Of a stretch of 64,000 nucleotides of DNA, positions 37,694 through 49,008 are shown one piece after another. The first letter of the stretch is position 1. The number at the start of each line of letters is the position of its first letter. The translations under genes were made by a program, and so were the position numbers. The DNA lies in the NCBI GenBank assembly GCA_023014365.1, contig JAEBUN010000022.1, positions 620,001-684,000 of the forward strand, written 5' to 3'. The notes below the pieces were generated by a model that was given only the letters and a program-made list of their open reading frames with translations, had not been told where the DNA came from and did not search any database. Source of the DNA: Lepiota brunneoincarnata. Lineage: Eukaryota; Basidiomycota; Agaricomycetes; Agaricales; Agaricaceae.

Positions 37694-39359
37694 CATGGAC
37701 GTCGAGCACGCCTACATCAACAAAAACTCCCGAGATCGTAAGGGGTGGCAAATTCTTCTTTGTCACCGAACCGGGTTTCTAATCTCGGCGGCCATGATAC
37801 CCAGATAGGTAGGAGGGTTGTGTGTGTGTTGGTGGGAGGGGGGGGGGCTGGCTATCTTTAAAAAAAAAACGAACGACGATTCGCAAGCAGCTGCGGTCTC
37901 TTGCCCATACAATAGCCTGACTAGGGTCATTTTCACGATGCTTAGCCGATGCCCTGATGGTTTACCTGATGACTACGGTCGCTGCGGTGATGGAAGGGAG
38001 GGGAGGAGTTGGTGGTGGTACTTTGCCCACGGCACAAGAGTGCGTTGACATTTGACATTTGGGACCTTGATTTGGAGGGTGAACCAGGTTGTTTCTAAAT
38101 ATATTCCATTCTGTACCTTTATACGATTTTTGGGTGATTACGGTTGTGGAGGCTTCGCTTCTCTGAAGCGTAAAGGGCAGTGGGGTGGAGTGGAGGGGGG
38201 GGATGTGTGTGATGATGCTGTATAGCCGACTGGAAGCGACAGGGTTGGTGAGGGATTCCGTTTGTCGGAACAACCCTGACCATCGAAAGAGGGGAGGGGG
38301 GGGGGGGGGAGTCAAGTCAACCAAAACGAACTGTGCTGTTCATTGATTAACTCGATATTTCGGGCTCTGCGCGTTGCGAAAAAGTTTCACATAAATCCCG
38401 AGTGGCATCTGGAAAACTTTTTTTTTCTTAGTGTCTTGTCAACGACGAGAGTAACTATACCGATTTTGACGGTGGGTATGGTGTTAACTCCCGCCGCCAC
38501 GTTGCGTGTGGGATGGACCAAAAAAAAAAAAAAAAGAGACCACGCGGGAACATTGGACATTTCTGGGGTTAGTGTTAGGTTCGCGCACTCTCTCCACTTT
38601 TCATAGTGGGGGGGGGGGGGGGGAAATTGGGGTCAGAAGGAAAATTTGAGTTGTTGGGAGACACACACACACACTCATGCCCTTCAGGGGTGGGCGGGGG
38701 TTTACGTGAAATATCGAGGGAAAATCTAGAAGCCTGTCTCGGTGTTATTAAGTGTGTGTTATTCCCAGTATCATGACCCAGTGCGAAGGAAGCTTACTGT
38801 TTTGTTGACTTGCCGACCTCGCTTATTGCCTGAGACGTGAATAGCTCGTTGTTTTTTTTTCGCAGGGTTAGGCGGCCGGTGAGCGGAGGGGGGGGGGTGT
38901 GCGCCACCGTTTCGTGTTTTTGATATAGTTTGAGATAACCTCGCCGCGGAGGTTAGTTACTTTTTCAAACAGTTAACCTGTGGCTAAGGGATAGTTGATG
39001 ATATGTTGAAATGAATAGAATAATATGTTTTATATGTTTTACGGAATCACGGAGAAAACATATCCTAGCTAAGTCATATGACAAGTACATAGCGTGCAGG
39101 ATCGTTTAGCTACTTATAGACTTACCATCATAGGTGCCCTCCGGCTCTATTGCCCGGTAAAACGAATTGAATGGGTAACGGTAAAGTCTGTCGGAGCGCA
39201 ACCTAGGAAATGGATATTGGTTGCATCCCCATACACCCACTCCTCGGGAAGAAATTTCTTTTTTTTTTTTCTTTGGATATAGAGGGCCCTGGGTGCTCCA
39301 ACACTCCACAATCGCCCCCCTCATCCCTGGTTACCCGGGTACCAGATGACTTCGAGCAA

Positions 39360-39830
39360 GCAAGCGCCATAAGGCCAAGCTCTGGGACTTCGCCCCCTTC
39401 TCTTTCTTCCCTGGCCCGCAACTGGGTTCTGGGCATCCAACGCTGGGGACGCTGAGGCCCTTCGACGCTTATGTACCCCCTACGATCATCCAAGCTCTAT
39501 CCCCCTCGCGGCCTGGCCCCCAACTCGACATTCTTACCGATGCGGACCTAGAAAGCCTCTTCACCTTGACATCCTCAAATTTTTTTTTCTTTCCCAGACG
39601 TGTCCCTCTGTCGGATTCGTGGCGCAGGTTACTACACAAGAAGTTTAAAAAGCCACATATCCCTCGAGAAGTTTGCAATGGTCCACGTGGAGCCTTCCAC
39701 TGCCACGAGGCGAGCGACGGGTTCTGGCTTTACTCCACGATGTTGCCCAAGAGACGTTAGACGTTATCGCTTGGGGATGGATGGATATTCTGACAAATTC
39801 GCGCGAGGAGGGCAACCAAGCGAGGGGTAG
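39360..39830 (+). CDS. Possible hypothetical protein fragment
   Basis: Low-confidence call. A plus-strand frame reads LWDFAPFSFFPGPQLGSG, RPFDAYVPPTIIQALSPS and LDILTDADLESLFTL, up to a cttt...cccag acceptor at about 39597. Downstream, in a different phase, comes RRVLALLHDVAQETLDVIAW then MDILTNSREE. Both stretches have protein-like composition, unlike their surroundings. I cannot find a convincing start codon or a single spliced model joining them, and I do not recognise the family. It may be a decayed gene. Confidence 0.25.
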
Positions 39831-40345
39831 GGTATGCTTTCTCCCCCCCCCCCCCCCTCCACTCTCTCCCCCTCTCACAACAGTCAGCGGGGAGAGAACG
39901 TCCTGTACCTGCCTTGAGGTATGGGCACTTTCGGTGGAGTTCGGAACGACTGCGTCCCCTCCCCTCGATGCTAGTGTGGATCGATCGTTTCGCTTGTGTG
40001 TGGAAGGATGTGAGTGGGGTTTCGTCCTTGGGCGCTTAGTGATCTGGATGGGTGACTCGAGCCCGGGTCCTTGGCCCTGGAGTTGTGGTTGTGGTTGTTG
40101 AAGCTTTCGGAGAGGGGCTTTTTCGGGTCGAGGACTGGTGTGGATGGACTCGGTTGTGTAGCCGAAATTATTTGATCGGGTGTGTGGTTGATCGTGAATT
40201 TATCTCAGGTTCCTCCTCGCTCGGTCATGTTCAAATGAATGTATAGAGAGTAGTGTATCGAGAGAAGTATGGAGCTTGGGGCGACCTCGCTTGCAGTGCT
40301 GCGCAGCCCCTGTTCGTCGAGGAAGTTGAGGTAAAATAGCAAATG

Positions 40346-40373
40346 TGACGTCAGCGGATGTGGGGTATATAAA
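40346..40373 (+). promoter_or_regulatory. CRE palindrome and TATA box of the isochorismatase-like gene
   Basis: TGACGTCA at 40346-40353 is a perfect cAMP-response/ATF-CREB element, 12 bp ahead of TATATAAA at 40366-40373. The ATG follows 37 bp after the TATA box, so the leader must be very short. Confidence 0.75.
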
Positions 40374-40410
40374 CCTGAGAAAGCTCCACTTGCGATCACC
40401 CGATCATCCC

Positions 40411-41019
40411 ATGCCCGCTGCTCTCCTCAACTCATCCTGCCACCCCGTCGAGAGAGACCGTGTCGACCGTGCTCTCATCCTCCTCGACGCCCAAAAATGT
40501 GTCCTCTCTGACCCCCAAAACGGTGGCATTCCAGATGCAGACCGAGCTCGTGACAACATCGGCTTCATCCTCTCCACTGCCCGTAAAGCCCAACCAACCC
40601 CACTCATCGTTCATGTCCGCAACACGGGTGACATTGGTGAAAATGACGAGCCAGAATCGTTGGGGTGGCAGCTGATTTTTCCTCCACTGCCCTCTGAAGT
40701 CGTCATTGACAAACGCAAGAACAATGCCTTTGCGGGCACTAACCTCGGAGACATTGTGCCCAAGCAAGCGGAGATTATCGTGGTGGGCTTTCATACCGAT
40801 TTTTCAATCCGTGCGACGTGCAGTACTGCACTTGGGCGGGGGAATGAGGTTATCCTCGTACGTGGGGCTCACAAAACGCACCCGCGGATTGAGGTACTTC
40901 ATGGTGGAGGGGTGACAGAAGCTGAGCGAGTCGAGGCTGAGATCGAGGCTGAGCTTGAGGAGGCAGGGGTGCATGTGTTTGAGATGAAGGATGTGGCGGA
41001 TATCTTTGAGCACCGGTGA
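40411..41019 (+). CDS. Isochorismatase-fold (cysteine hydrolase) family protein lacking the catalytic Cys
   Basis: Single exon, 202 aa. The start at 40411 (MPAALLNSSCHPV) fits the TATA box just upstream; the frame is open further up but that part lies in the promoter. Family marks: ALILLDAQKCVL (the catalytic Asp strand), TPLIVHVRNTGD, EVVIDKRKNNAFAGTNL with the catalytic Lys, then AEIIVVGFHTDFSIRATCST. In active cysteine hydrolases the last element reads TDxC; here the position is Ser (TDFS), and the only nearby Cys is four residues further on. The C-terminal end is an acidic helix, EAERVEAEIEAELEEAG. Fungal relatives are mostly uncharacterised nicotinamidase- or ureidoacrylate-like hydrolases. 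Without the nucleophile it may be non-hydrolytic, as known for some isochorismatases, or inactive. Substrate unknown. Confidence 0.85.
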   Translation: MPAALLNSSCHPVERDRVDRALILLDAQKCVLSDPQNGGIPDADRARDNIGFILSTARKAQPTPLIVHVRNTGDIGENDEPESLGWQLIFPPLPSEVVIDKRKNNAFAGTNLGDIVPKQAEIIVVGFHTDFSIRATCSTALGRGNEVILVRGAHKTHPRIEVLHGGGVTEAERVEAEIEAELEEAGVHVFEMKDVADIFEHR

Positions 41020-41735
41020 AGCTCTCTCTCCCTTCTCTTCGTCCGGGGGGGGGGCAGAATGACGCGTGGGAGAGCGGGGAGGGTGGCTGGACTGACTGCT
41101 GTTGTAGTTGCGAAAGAATCATTGGTCGGTCGCAGGTGTTCGATTGATCAATCGTTGATTTCGCAAAAGACAGTTGTACTTGGGGTGGGCAGTAGCGGCG
41201 ATGATGGGGGGAATGTTTGATCTCTTTTCTCATCTAGGCATGTTATATCTCTTGTGGAATCATTAGATTTTTTTTCCAACCCCGCGAACGGTCTTTTCTG
41301 GCTCTCTACCTGCGATTTTACCCATCCCCTGTAGAAATTGGATCTCTTTTCTTTTTGTTGTGTGTATGTGTGTGCGTGTGTGTTCTTTTTTGGCTCTCAT
41401 TGGTACACGTCCCATCCTTCACGCTTTCCTGTATCTCACTAGCAATGCATGTATGTGTGTGTCACGTAATGAGACGTCGTTTGATGAAACCACCTGACCC
41501 CCGTTCGAATTCCGGGTCCTCGGCCGACTATCTGATAGGCGTCGACCAGACGTCTGGGCTGTCTTGTTTTTACATAAATTTTAGTGAGAGAAGTGCTGCG
41601 GGGGCTATCGTCGAAGGAAGGATCAATTGAGGCCGAGGGGGGTCACGGTGGTGGGTTTGCACAGGGTGTGGTCATGTTGAAACTCACATCCATATTTGGA
41701 CATAGGGGTCCTTTCTACCCAACCTCCATCGTCCC
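41020..41735. other. Intergenic region
   Basis: 3' flank of the isochorismatase-like gene and 5' flank of the SAM-domain gene. Holds a GT-rich stretch (41352-41386). No gene seen. Confidence 0.5.
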
Positions 41736-44700
41736 ATGGCAGCGACGGCGTCTCCTGCCTCTTCTTCAACATCTTTTATCTTTCCAAGATCCTCTTCGCC
41801 TACAAAGGATGCTCTAAAGTCAAACCCGCATCCATACGCCATAAAGACTACTTCAACAGGTGTCCTCACCCGCTCCAACTCTTCCCACTCTACTACATCC
41901 AGTGCTTCCCACCACTTCGTTCCTTCATCTCCTACTAAGCAAAAACCCAACAATCAATCACGTCCAAGTAGCCATCGCTACAGCCGTAGCTTGAACACTG
42001 AACTCCCACGTCCTCTTCCCTATTCCACCCAATTTTCCTTCCCCGTCTCCAACTAGAGCCGAGTTTGATCCTCCTCCCGAGGTTCAAGAATCTGCGAGGA
42101 GTGGGAGAGAGCGCAGGGCGGATACCCTCCCGAGCCTTACACACCCACCTCCTCTTCCCCAACAACAACAACTGGGCGCCGCTGTTGCCCCCCCTTCTTC
42201 CACCTCAGACTCCCAGCTCCCCCACCCCGATGATCCTCGAGATTGGACTCCCGAGCAACTCTCAACGTATCTCGCGTCATCTTTACGCGTTACGTCTGGA
42301 GACCTGCCACCATTGGTTGCCAAGGACATGGCGGCATTCGTGCGTACTCAGAAGATCACCGGACGTCGGTTTCTGAGGTTGAATGAGACTGATCTTGACA
42401 AGTAAGTGGTGCCTTTTTTTTTATCCCCTTCCCCTCCCCCCCCCCCACTCTTGGGTTTTAATAACGGATGATCATTATAAGGTACGGATTGAACCAACGT
42501 TGGCAGGTGGCTCTGCTCAACGCGTCCCGCGCTTTGCGGCAGGATTCGCTCCGCGGACGTATTTGGAACCCTGCCTTCCCTTCAGAACAAGATGATGAAC
42601 AGTATTCGTCCAGTTCTTCCTCGGGTTCAGCAAACGGTACGCCGCGCTCTCTCTCCCTCCCTCTCTCTCTCTTTTCCTTTCCGCTCACCCGCGATCCCAT
42701 CTGATTTTGTCGTTTAGACCCGCAGCGTGACAATAGGAGCGGACGCGTCAGGGGGATGGTCGCCTCTTTAGAACAGGAACGTAGCTCGAGTTTCGTCGAT
42801 AACGGAGGACGCGGCCCGTCAAGATCCGTTTCGCCGGGCAAGCGTAGTTGGTCTCCTATCAAACGAACGGCTAGCCCTGTAAAGTCTGGCTCCGATCTGG
42901 ATGCGCCTCCACCACCACCTCCACCACCTCCACCAATCGCTGCTCCACCTCGTTCTCGGCCCCGCCCCAGGAGTGCTATTTTCCCTTCTCATTCATCTTC
43001 CTCCACGATGGCATCGGATACTGCTACCGCTACGGTTGCTGCTGCTGCCCCTGCTGGGCAGGACCAGCCGCAGCAGCCAGTGAAAGAGCCTCGTTTGTTG
43101 CCTTATCCGCCTTCGACACCGCACGTCCTGCCCGATCTCGCGTTTGGTGCCTCTCCTCAACAGCCTGGCGCTCTGTTCCCTTCCAGTATACCAACAGCAT
43201 ACGGTCCTCCTCTTCCAACACCTCCTCCATTCTCACCCCTGCTCCATTCCTCCTCCTCCGCCTTTCCATCTGGTGTCCTACCTTTCTCTCCTGAACATAC
43301 TGGAGCTCAGATGAACACCGTTCAATCCACAGCGCCATCACCACCAACCCAAACCTTTGACGCTCTGTACGTCAATGCGCTTCTGGATAATGGTGGTAGT
43401 GTTCGACCGCTTCCGCTTCCACCGCATCCAGGCCAAATCTATCAGGCGCCCGTGCAGGGGTACGAAGGCGTGGTGATGACTGCCGCTGGTGATCATATTC
43501 TTATTACGAATGATGATGATGATAACGACAGGGGGGTCCGATTGAGCTCGGGAGCGCCGTCGTCGCCTCATGGGATCCACTCTCTCCCTTCTCACCACGT
43601 GCATATTCAAACTGGTGGTGGTGTGTCGTTATCGGGTCATCACGGTCTACAGCAACAACCGCCCGTTGGTGGATTTGTTTCACTTGAACCACAACCACAA
43701 CAACAGCCATACCCGCAGCAGCAGCACCACCACCACCAGATGGTTTTGTCAGAGTCGGGGCCTGTTGGGCTGCCTGGACCTGAGCCTGGGACTATGTCGA
43801 TGCCGATGCCGATACACGCTCCTCAACCACGGGATGGTCGGGCGGGACGAGAATCGCCTACAAAGTTGCTTGAAGAAAAGTTGGAGGAGTTGTTGGAGCC
43901 CAGACCGCGGTATGATACCCTTGTTGTTGGGCAGAGTCCGAGTCGGCCGAGGTCGAGGGTGGCGAGTTTGACTGCCAGCAATAACAACGGCAACGGCAAC
44001 AATAAGTCAAGGGTGCCGTCGTCGTCATCGTCGCCATTGGGTCTGCCTGCGGCTACGGCTGCGACTGCGACTGGTATGGGTAACGGGCAAATGCATGGTC
44101 ATCTCGGGATGGGTGAGAGCCCACACAATCCTAGGAAACGCGTGATATCGTTATCGCGTGCGCATTCGCATCGGTTGTCTGGGGTGGAGGCATGGGGTGA
44201 GAGTCATCGGCATCTTGTTGTTCCCCCTGACGAGGATGTACATACACATGGAAGGGAGGAGGATGGGATGGTGAAAGAGATGGAGGGGGATGAGGAGGTG
44301 GGGATTGAGGCGGTGTTGGAGAAGGAGGTGCCTGCTGGGCTTGGCTTGGCTTTGCCTTTGTCATTGCCTTTAGCGATGGCTGAAGAGGGTGGGGGGCATT
44401 CGAGAGAGGGGAGCGGTGCGAGTGGTGGTGGTAGTGGTGGGAGTGCGGGTCATTCGAGAGCGGGGAGTTTGAGAGAGCCGAAGAGTGCGGTTATTACTGT
44501 TGTTGAGCGTAAGCCTTCTTCGAGGTTCAACAAGAGGGGGAAGGAAGGGGTGGAGGAGAGTATGGATGTGTTGTTGGGGAAGAAGAGGATGGTGAGTGGT
44601 GCGGAGGCATGGGAGATGGTGAATGTGGATACGGTGAAGCATCTTGATGAGAGCGGGTTCCTCCTTTCTTCCTCGGTTACTAGCAATACCAGCAGGAGGA

Positions 44701-45371
44701 GTATTGAGGATATATTCTCTCCTCAGCCTCAGCATCGAACCGAAACGCGCGGAAGACCGACGAGCAGCGCGAGGAAGCGTTGAAGAAACGAGAGTGTGAG
44801 GTGGAGAGGAGGGAGAGGGATGGTGCGGAACGGATGAGGAAGATGGAGGAGTTGGATGGGCGGGAGAAGGAGTTGGAGAAGAGTGTGGGGGAGACGAGGA
44901 AAATGGTGGAGGTGCTTCAAGGAAGGCTTGAGGGCGTAGAACGGTGGATAGAGGAAAGGGAGAAGGATGAAAGGATGGAGAGGCGAAGGGGGGAGGGCAC
45001 CCTGGCCTTTGGGTGTAATGAAAAAGATGTTGGGTGCGAGTCGGATTCCAGGCATGTTGGGACTTTCGGCGTGGCTGGGTTATCGCCATCCTGCTTCCGA
45101 GTCAACACCTCCTGCGTCAACAACGCCTGACGCTACGGCGTTGCGAGATGAGAAGAAGGGCGGAGGCGGGAAGGCCAAGGCGGCGACGACGCTTATACGA
45201 CAATTTGCGAGGTTGGGTGTGAGTTTGTCGACGTATGCGGTGTTGTTTGGGATTGGGGTGTGTGTTGTGATGTTGAGGGTGTTGGGGAAACGACCGGTTG
45301 TGAAGGTTGGTGGGACTGGTGTTGGTGTGAGGCTTGGTGTTGATGTTGTTGGGAATGGATTCCGGAGGTGA
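41736..45371 (+). CDS. SAM-domain protein with long disordered region, coiled coil and C-terminal membrane segment
   Basis: Start at 41736, MAATASPASSSTSF. A Ser/Pro-rich leader leads to a SAM domain: RDWTPEQLSTYLASSLRV, then KITGRRFLRLNETDLDKYGL and RWQVALLNASRAL. It is interrupted by an intron at 42402-42481; another lies at 42637-42717. Next is a disordered region of over 600 residues with polyproline, polyQ and His tracts (for example PPPPPPPPPP at about 42905). Then a coiled coil, EREKDERMERR, after EELDGREKELEKSVGE (44800-44990). Finally a hydrophobic segment LSTYAVLFGIGVCVVMLRVL near the C-terminus (45371), suggesting a tail-anchored protein. The frame breaks at three places: the T4 run 42033-42036 and the G6 run 44988-44993 each need one base fewer; the junction at 44706-44783 I could not resolve (intron or indel). 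Function unknown; SAM domains mediate protein or RNA association. Confidence 0.7.
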
Positions 45372-46536
45372 GGTAGCTGGATGTTCGCTGCCCCCCCCCC
45401 CCACCCTTTGGATTCATTGGCCCAGGTGCTGTTGTTGTTCTTGGTTCCCTCTACCCCCCCTCTCGTTCTTTGCTTGCTCTATGCTGTCGTTTCAAGAAGA
45501 AAACGCGAACTGATGTTGTGTGTAATGTAATTACTAACAATCAATATCTGCTTCTATTTACAGTTCCGAACTTTTTTTCTTTCTTTCTTTCTCTTTCTTT
45601 TTTACGACCGTAACGTGTCCTAACGACTCTTTGATGATATGCATAGCATAGCATTTGTGCGCCGGTCTTGGGGAGTATGCAATGTGAGATAATATCTATT
45701 ACTGAACTGGGGATCGTTTAGTCCTACAGCACTTCTACTACCACCCGCTGCGAGCTATGATACGTCAAAACTTTTGGGATTGTGAGTCCGCCTGGAACAT
45801 CATTGATCCTCAACTAGGATTATCAGGGTTGAAACTGATCTGCTTCGTTACATGGGAGAAGAAAGTTCCGACCAAAGAGGGACCTCCTTATTGCTGAAGG
45901 ACGATGTTAAGGTTTTGGTCCAGGAGAGTTGGGAGCCGATTTTCGGTTCATGTAAATGACTTGTAAAATGCTGTCGGGGGGTTGTATTGTGGGCGAGCGG
46001 TATGTATAGCTGAAGTGTGCTGGGAAGACAGTAGAGGGATGTTACCTGGCCCCAGACATTGTCAATTTCACGTGTATACCTAGTATCCTGTCCACAAATC
46101 CACCCACCCATACCCTTTCTATGTTTTTCCTTCCCTCAGGTGCCGTCGAGAGGTACACGGTTCTGGGCCTACACAGTATCGAGTTTTATCATTCCTCGTC
46201 GTAACGGATTCACCGTAGATAGTACAATTAGGAAAACAATATCTACATACAGTGTCACCTTGATCGCCCCGACCGGACTCCGACCAGCGTCTCTTTGGGA
46301 AATGATATCGATGCACAGTACGTCCAGCACTGAGACCTATCAGGCGTCCTGAATTCATAAATAAGAATGGTATGCTTGGTGGTTCCAAAAAGCAACACTG
46401 GGGTATTTGGTAAATGTGCTCGGATGGAGCGCAGACTGCGGAGGAATGCTTGTAGAGGTGTGATATCATGTTTATACCACCAATACTTGTATTCAGATTT
46501 GTAGTCCACCTGGCCCAACATGCTCAGATCAACAAA
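45372..46536. other. Intergenic region, with a possible extra 3' exon of the minus-strand NACHT gene
   Basis: 3' flanks of two convergent genes. A minus-strand frame at 46255-46521 (...FLRSLRSIRAHLPNTPVLLF) has protein-like composition and may be another exon of the neighbouring NACHT gene or a separate small gene; I cannot link it by a clear splice. No other gene seen. Confidence 0.4.
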
Positions 46537-48656
46537 TCATGCCCTTTTAATGACGTATTGGCTCACCATTTTCGGGCCCATCCACCTGTCAGGTCCCGGG
46601 TGGGGAGGTAGAACCCTGTCATCCGAGGTACATCCTCCGGGTGGGCGATAGCTGTCTGTTTCACAGATCGTATATACACGCTCATCCCTTCTACCAAAAA
46701 CGAGGCTATCCAAGTCGAGAGTTCCAATGGGTACTTGGCGGAGCAGATTCAGTCGTTCGAACTCGGCACGGATCCTCGGATCCTGAGTGACCACTAGTTG
46801 ATCAGGGGCAACTAGATGTGTCATAAAAACACGCACCAGTCGGTGTCGTAAGTATTGGATCTTTCTCATGTTGGAATCGGGGGTCAATGTGGTACCTGAA
46901 CCACGACCATGCAAGATCGAATGTTTGTAGTGATCTGGGGCATAGCCGGATCCCGAAGCTTGGGGAGGACGAGGTCAGGGTCATAGCGGTCAATAATACC
47001 TGTAAATCTTAGGGCTGCATGACTTTTGAGGCCCCCCTGCAATAGTTGACAATTGTTGCTGGGCCAGGAGAGAGTTACTTTGGACTGATCTCCCCCAATG
47101 ATCATGCCTAGAACCAGAATAAGATTGGCTTTGCAGAGTTAACGTGGACAATTACCTGCATAGGCCTCTTTTGTGATGCGGAAACAGCAGTCCAGCTCGT
47201 GCTTTCTCATCTCAACATTGCTGATATGAAATTCATGCGATCGGTTGGGATCTTTAAGGTATTCATAGAAGGATTGGTGATAAAAAGATAGCCTACAATA
47301 CCTCAGCCTCCTCGGGTGTTGGGATGACGAGAATGGAATGAAGTCTTCGAAGTGCCCCATAGGCATCTTGGGGTGTGATACCTGCCCAATTACAAACAAA
47401 GACTAGGTTGTTCCCCGGTAGCGCTGAAACAGCATCATGACCTTTGAGTAATGCATTGGTATTGGGTAAAATGGCTTTAGGAATCTGGGAGAGTATGCAC
47501 GTATAGAGTGCATCAAGGTGGGCCAACGGGTGCGTCCTTCCTTTTGACGGGTCCTGGGGTAGCTTTTTGATCGTGGCAATTAACAGGAGAAGCCCAGAAA
47601 CAGGGTTTCCAAAAATTGGATCATCAACAAACTTGGTTGCGGTTGATGCGTACGCAAACAACCCAGCCGATGCGACCGCAATTGTGAGGAACTCGTCCTC
47701 TGTCGGCCACTGGGAGCGAAGGCGTGCGATGGGGTCATTTCTTCGAATCCTTTCAAACTCGCTCCGTAAGTACCTTTCGACATCGGTGCATGCTTGGTCT
47801 GAATTGACTGGAACCTCCACTACTTCGTAACTCAGGGCGACGGATTTGCGATGGAATATGCTTTTCAAGTGAGCCTCTGGACGGCTCGCGATGATCCACA
47901 AAAGAGGTGCGTCCGGATAAGCGAGGGAAAGGTACGAGATGAGACCGACAATTTCGCATTGCTCGCGGTCGCCGTTGCATTCGTCCAGACCATCGAGGAA
48001 TATCAGCAAGGGATCGGATCCCCGAAATATGTTGCGCTGGACGAAAGGCTCGAATATGAGGTTCGCAAACTGGGTCGACATAGACTTCTCTGGGAGTTCT
48101 GGGTCAGTAAACATTTTGTACTGTGACGAACTCGCGGTATGGTGGGCATTTGAGGGCAATTTGATAAGCGAGGGTGATGAAGACGCGGGTTGGGTCATTG
48201 CGGTTGTTGGGTCTGGAAAAGAATAGGGTTGCGCCTAGGATGAGATTGGGAGATTTTGCTTCCAACTCAGCAATGGTCTGGACTATTGCTGACTTGCCGA
48301 CTCCAGCGGATCCAACGAGCCAGAGTAGTCTCCTCTGGTGGCGTGTATCACGAAACCAATGTCGGATCCTTTCAATGATGCATTTCCGGGTTCCTGGATG
48401 ACATTGAGGAGGAGGATAGCGGGCGGAGGAATCGAATCGTGCGCCTTTAATTGTATTCTGTCTGAGCGATTCGAATGCCACTACGAGTGAGCCAGAAGTC
48501 AGTACGGTGAGATCATTCAGCACAGCGATTCGTACGGTGTTTACTATCATCATTGAAGTTGACATCGATCATCACTGGATTGCGCATGACAATGTTGTGT
48601 GCATGGCTGAGAAATCCTTGCTGTTGTCCAGTATGTACCAGGCTCCTGTCTGACAT
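46537..48656 (-). CDS. NACHT-domain STAND NTPase, second type (NACHT-D; two frame breaks)
   Basis: Another fungal NLR-like NTPase, clearly diverged from the tandem array. The start at 48656 gives MSDRSLVHTGQQQGFLSHAH then NIVMRNPVMIDVNFNDD, the same kind of N-terminal motif as in the array. After an intron (gtaaac...tcgtag) come RFDSSARYPPPQCHPGTRK, Walker A GSAGVGKSAI, then Walker B PLLIFLDGLDECNG and LLWIIASRPEAHLKSIF. Further on are HLDALYTCILSQIPKAILP and LHSILVIPTPEEA, then SFYHQSFYEYLKDPNRSHEF. Two single-base problems: the run tttt at 48114-48117 (between Walker A and B) needs one base fewer, and another shift lies at about 47295-47301 just before SFYHQSF. C-terminal exons down to 46537 have no repeat domain. 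A TATATATA tract at 48723-48733 lies about 70 bp upstream of the ATG. Function inferred only from the family. Confidence 0.75.
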
Positions 48657-49008
48657 GGATTATTGGGGGCGCTGATGGGCGGAGTCTGAGCTGGAGGTAT
48701 CAACCAGCCTGGTGTTGGAAAGTATATATATATGGCGGAGGGGCTGTGTGTGATGCATGCGGAATCATCCACAGCCTTAGCCCACAAAAACTGATGACCA
48801 TGCTCAGTGTATGGTAGGTCTAAGACCTTCTAGGCGGAGATGGGGCTACCATGTACATGGGTATGATGGATGAGACGGGAAACATGTAAAAACGAAAAGG
48901 AGGGATATGAGCAAACAGGACTATTTTTGAATGTATTTTAGAAATGGCTGATGAAGCGTTAAATACAAAGTTCTCTCTCTTCACAGAAACATCATCATCA
49001 TCATCATC
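48657..49008. promoter_or_regulatory. Divergent promoter between NACHT-D and the F-box-like gene
   Basis: About 350 bp between the two start codons. A tatatatata tract at 48723-48733 suits the minus-strand gene. An (ATC)n run (48991-49010) abuts the plus-strand ATG. Confidence 0.5.

Larger units (their letters stand above)
33611..40345. other. Long gene-poor interval
   Basis: About 6.7 kb without a confident gene. Open frames exist (33737-33919 and 33943-34134 plus, 35570-35995 minus, 36432-37040 minus at 202 codons) but none has a domain I recognise and flanking splice signals are weak. Contains a (GAT)n repeat at 37626-37693 and long G, C, T and A runs. The best coding candidate is at 39,360-39,830, listed separately. 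Confidence 0.45.

Noticed and set aside
37524..37808. Plus-strand frame with poly-Met run
   Set aside because: Generated by the (GAT)n microsatellite.
41490..41532. tRNA-like T-arm (gttcgaattcc) near 41,510
   Set aside because: The flanks do not form acceptor, D or anticodon stems, and the T-stem pairs poorly; the motif is close to palindromic and likely chance.
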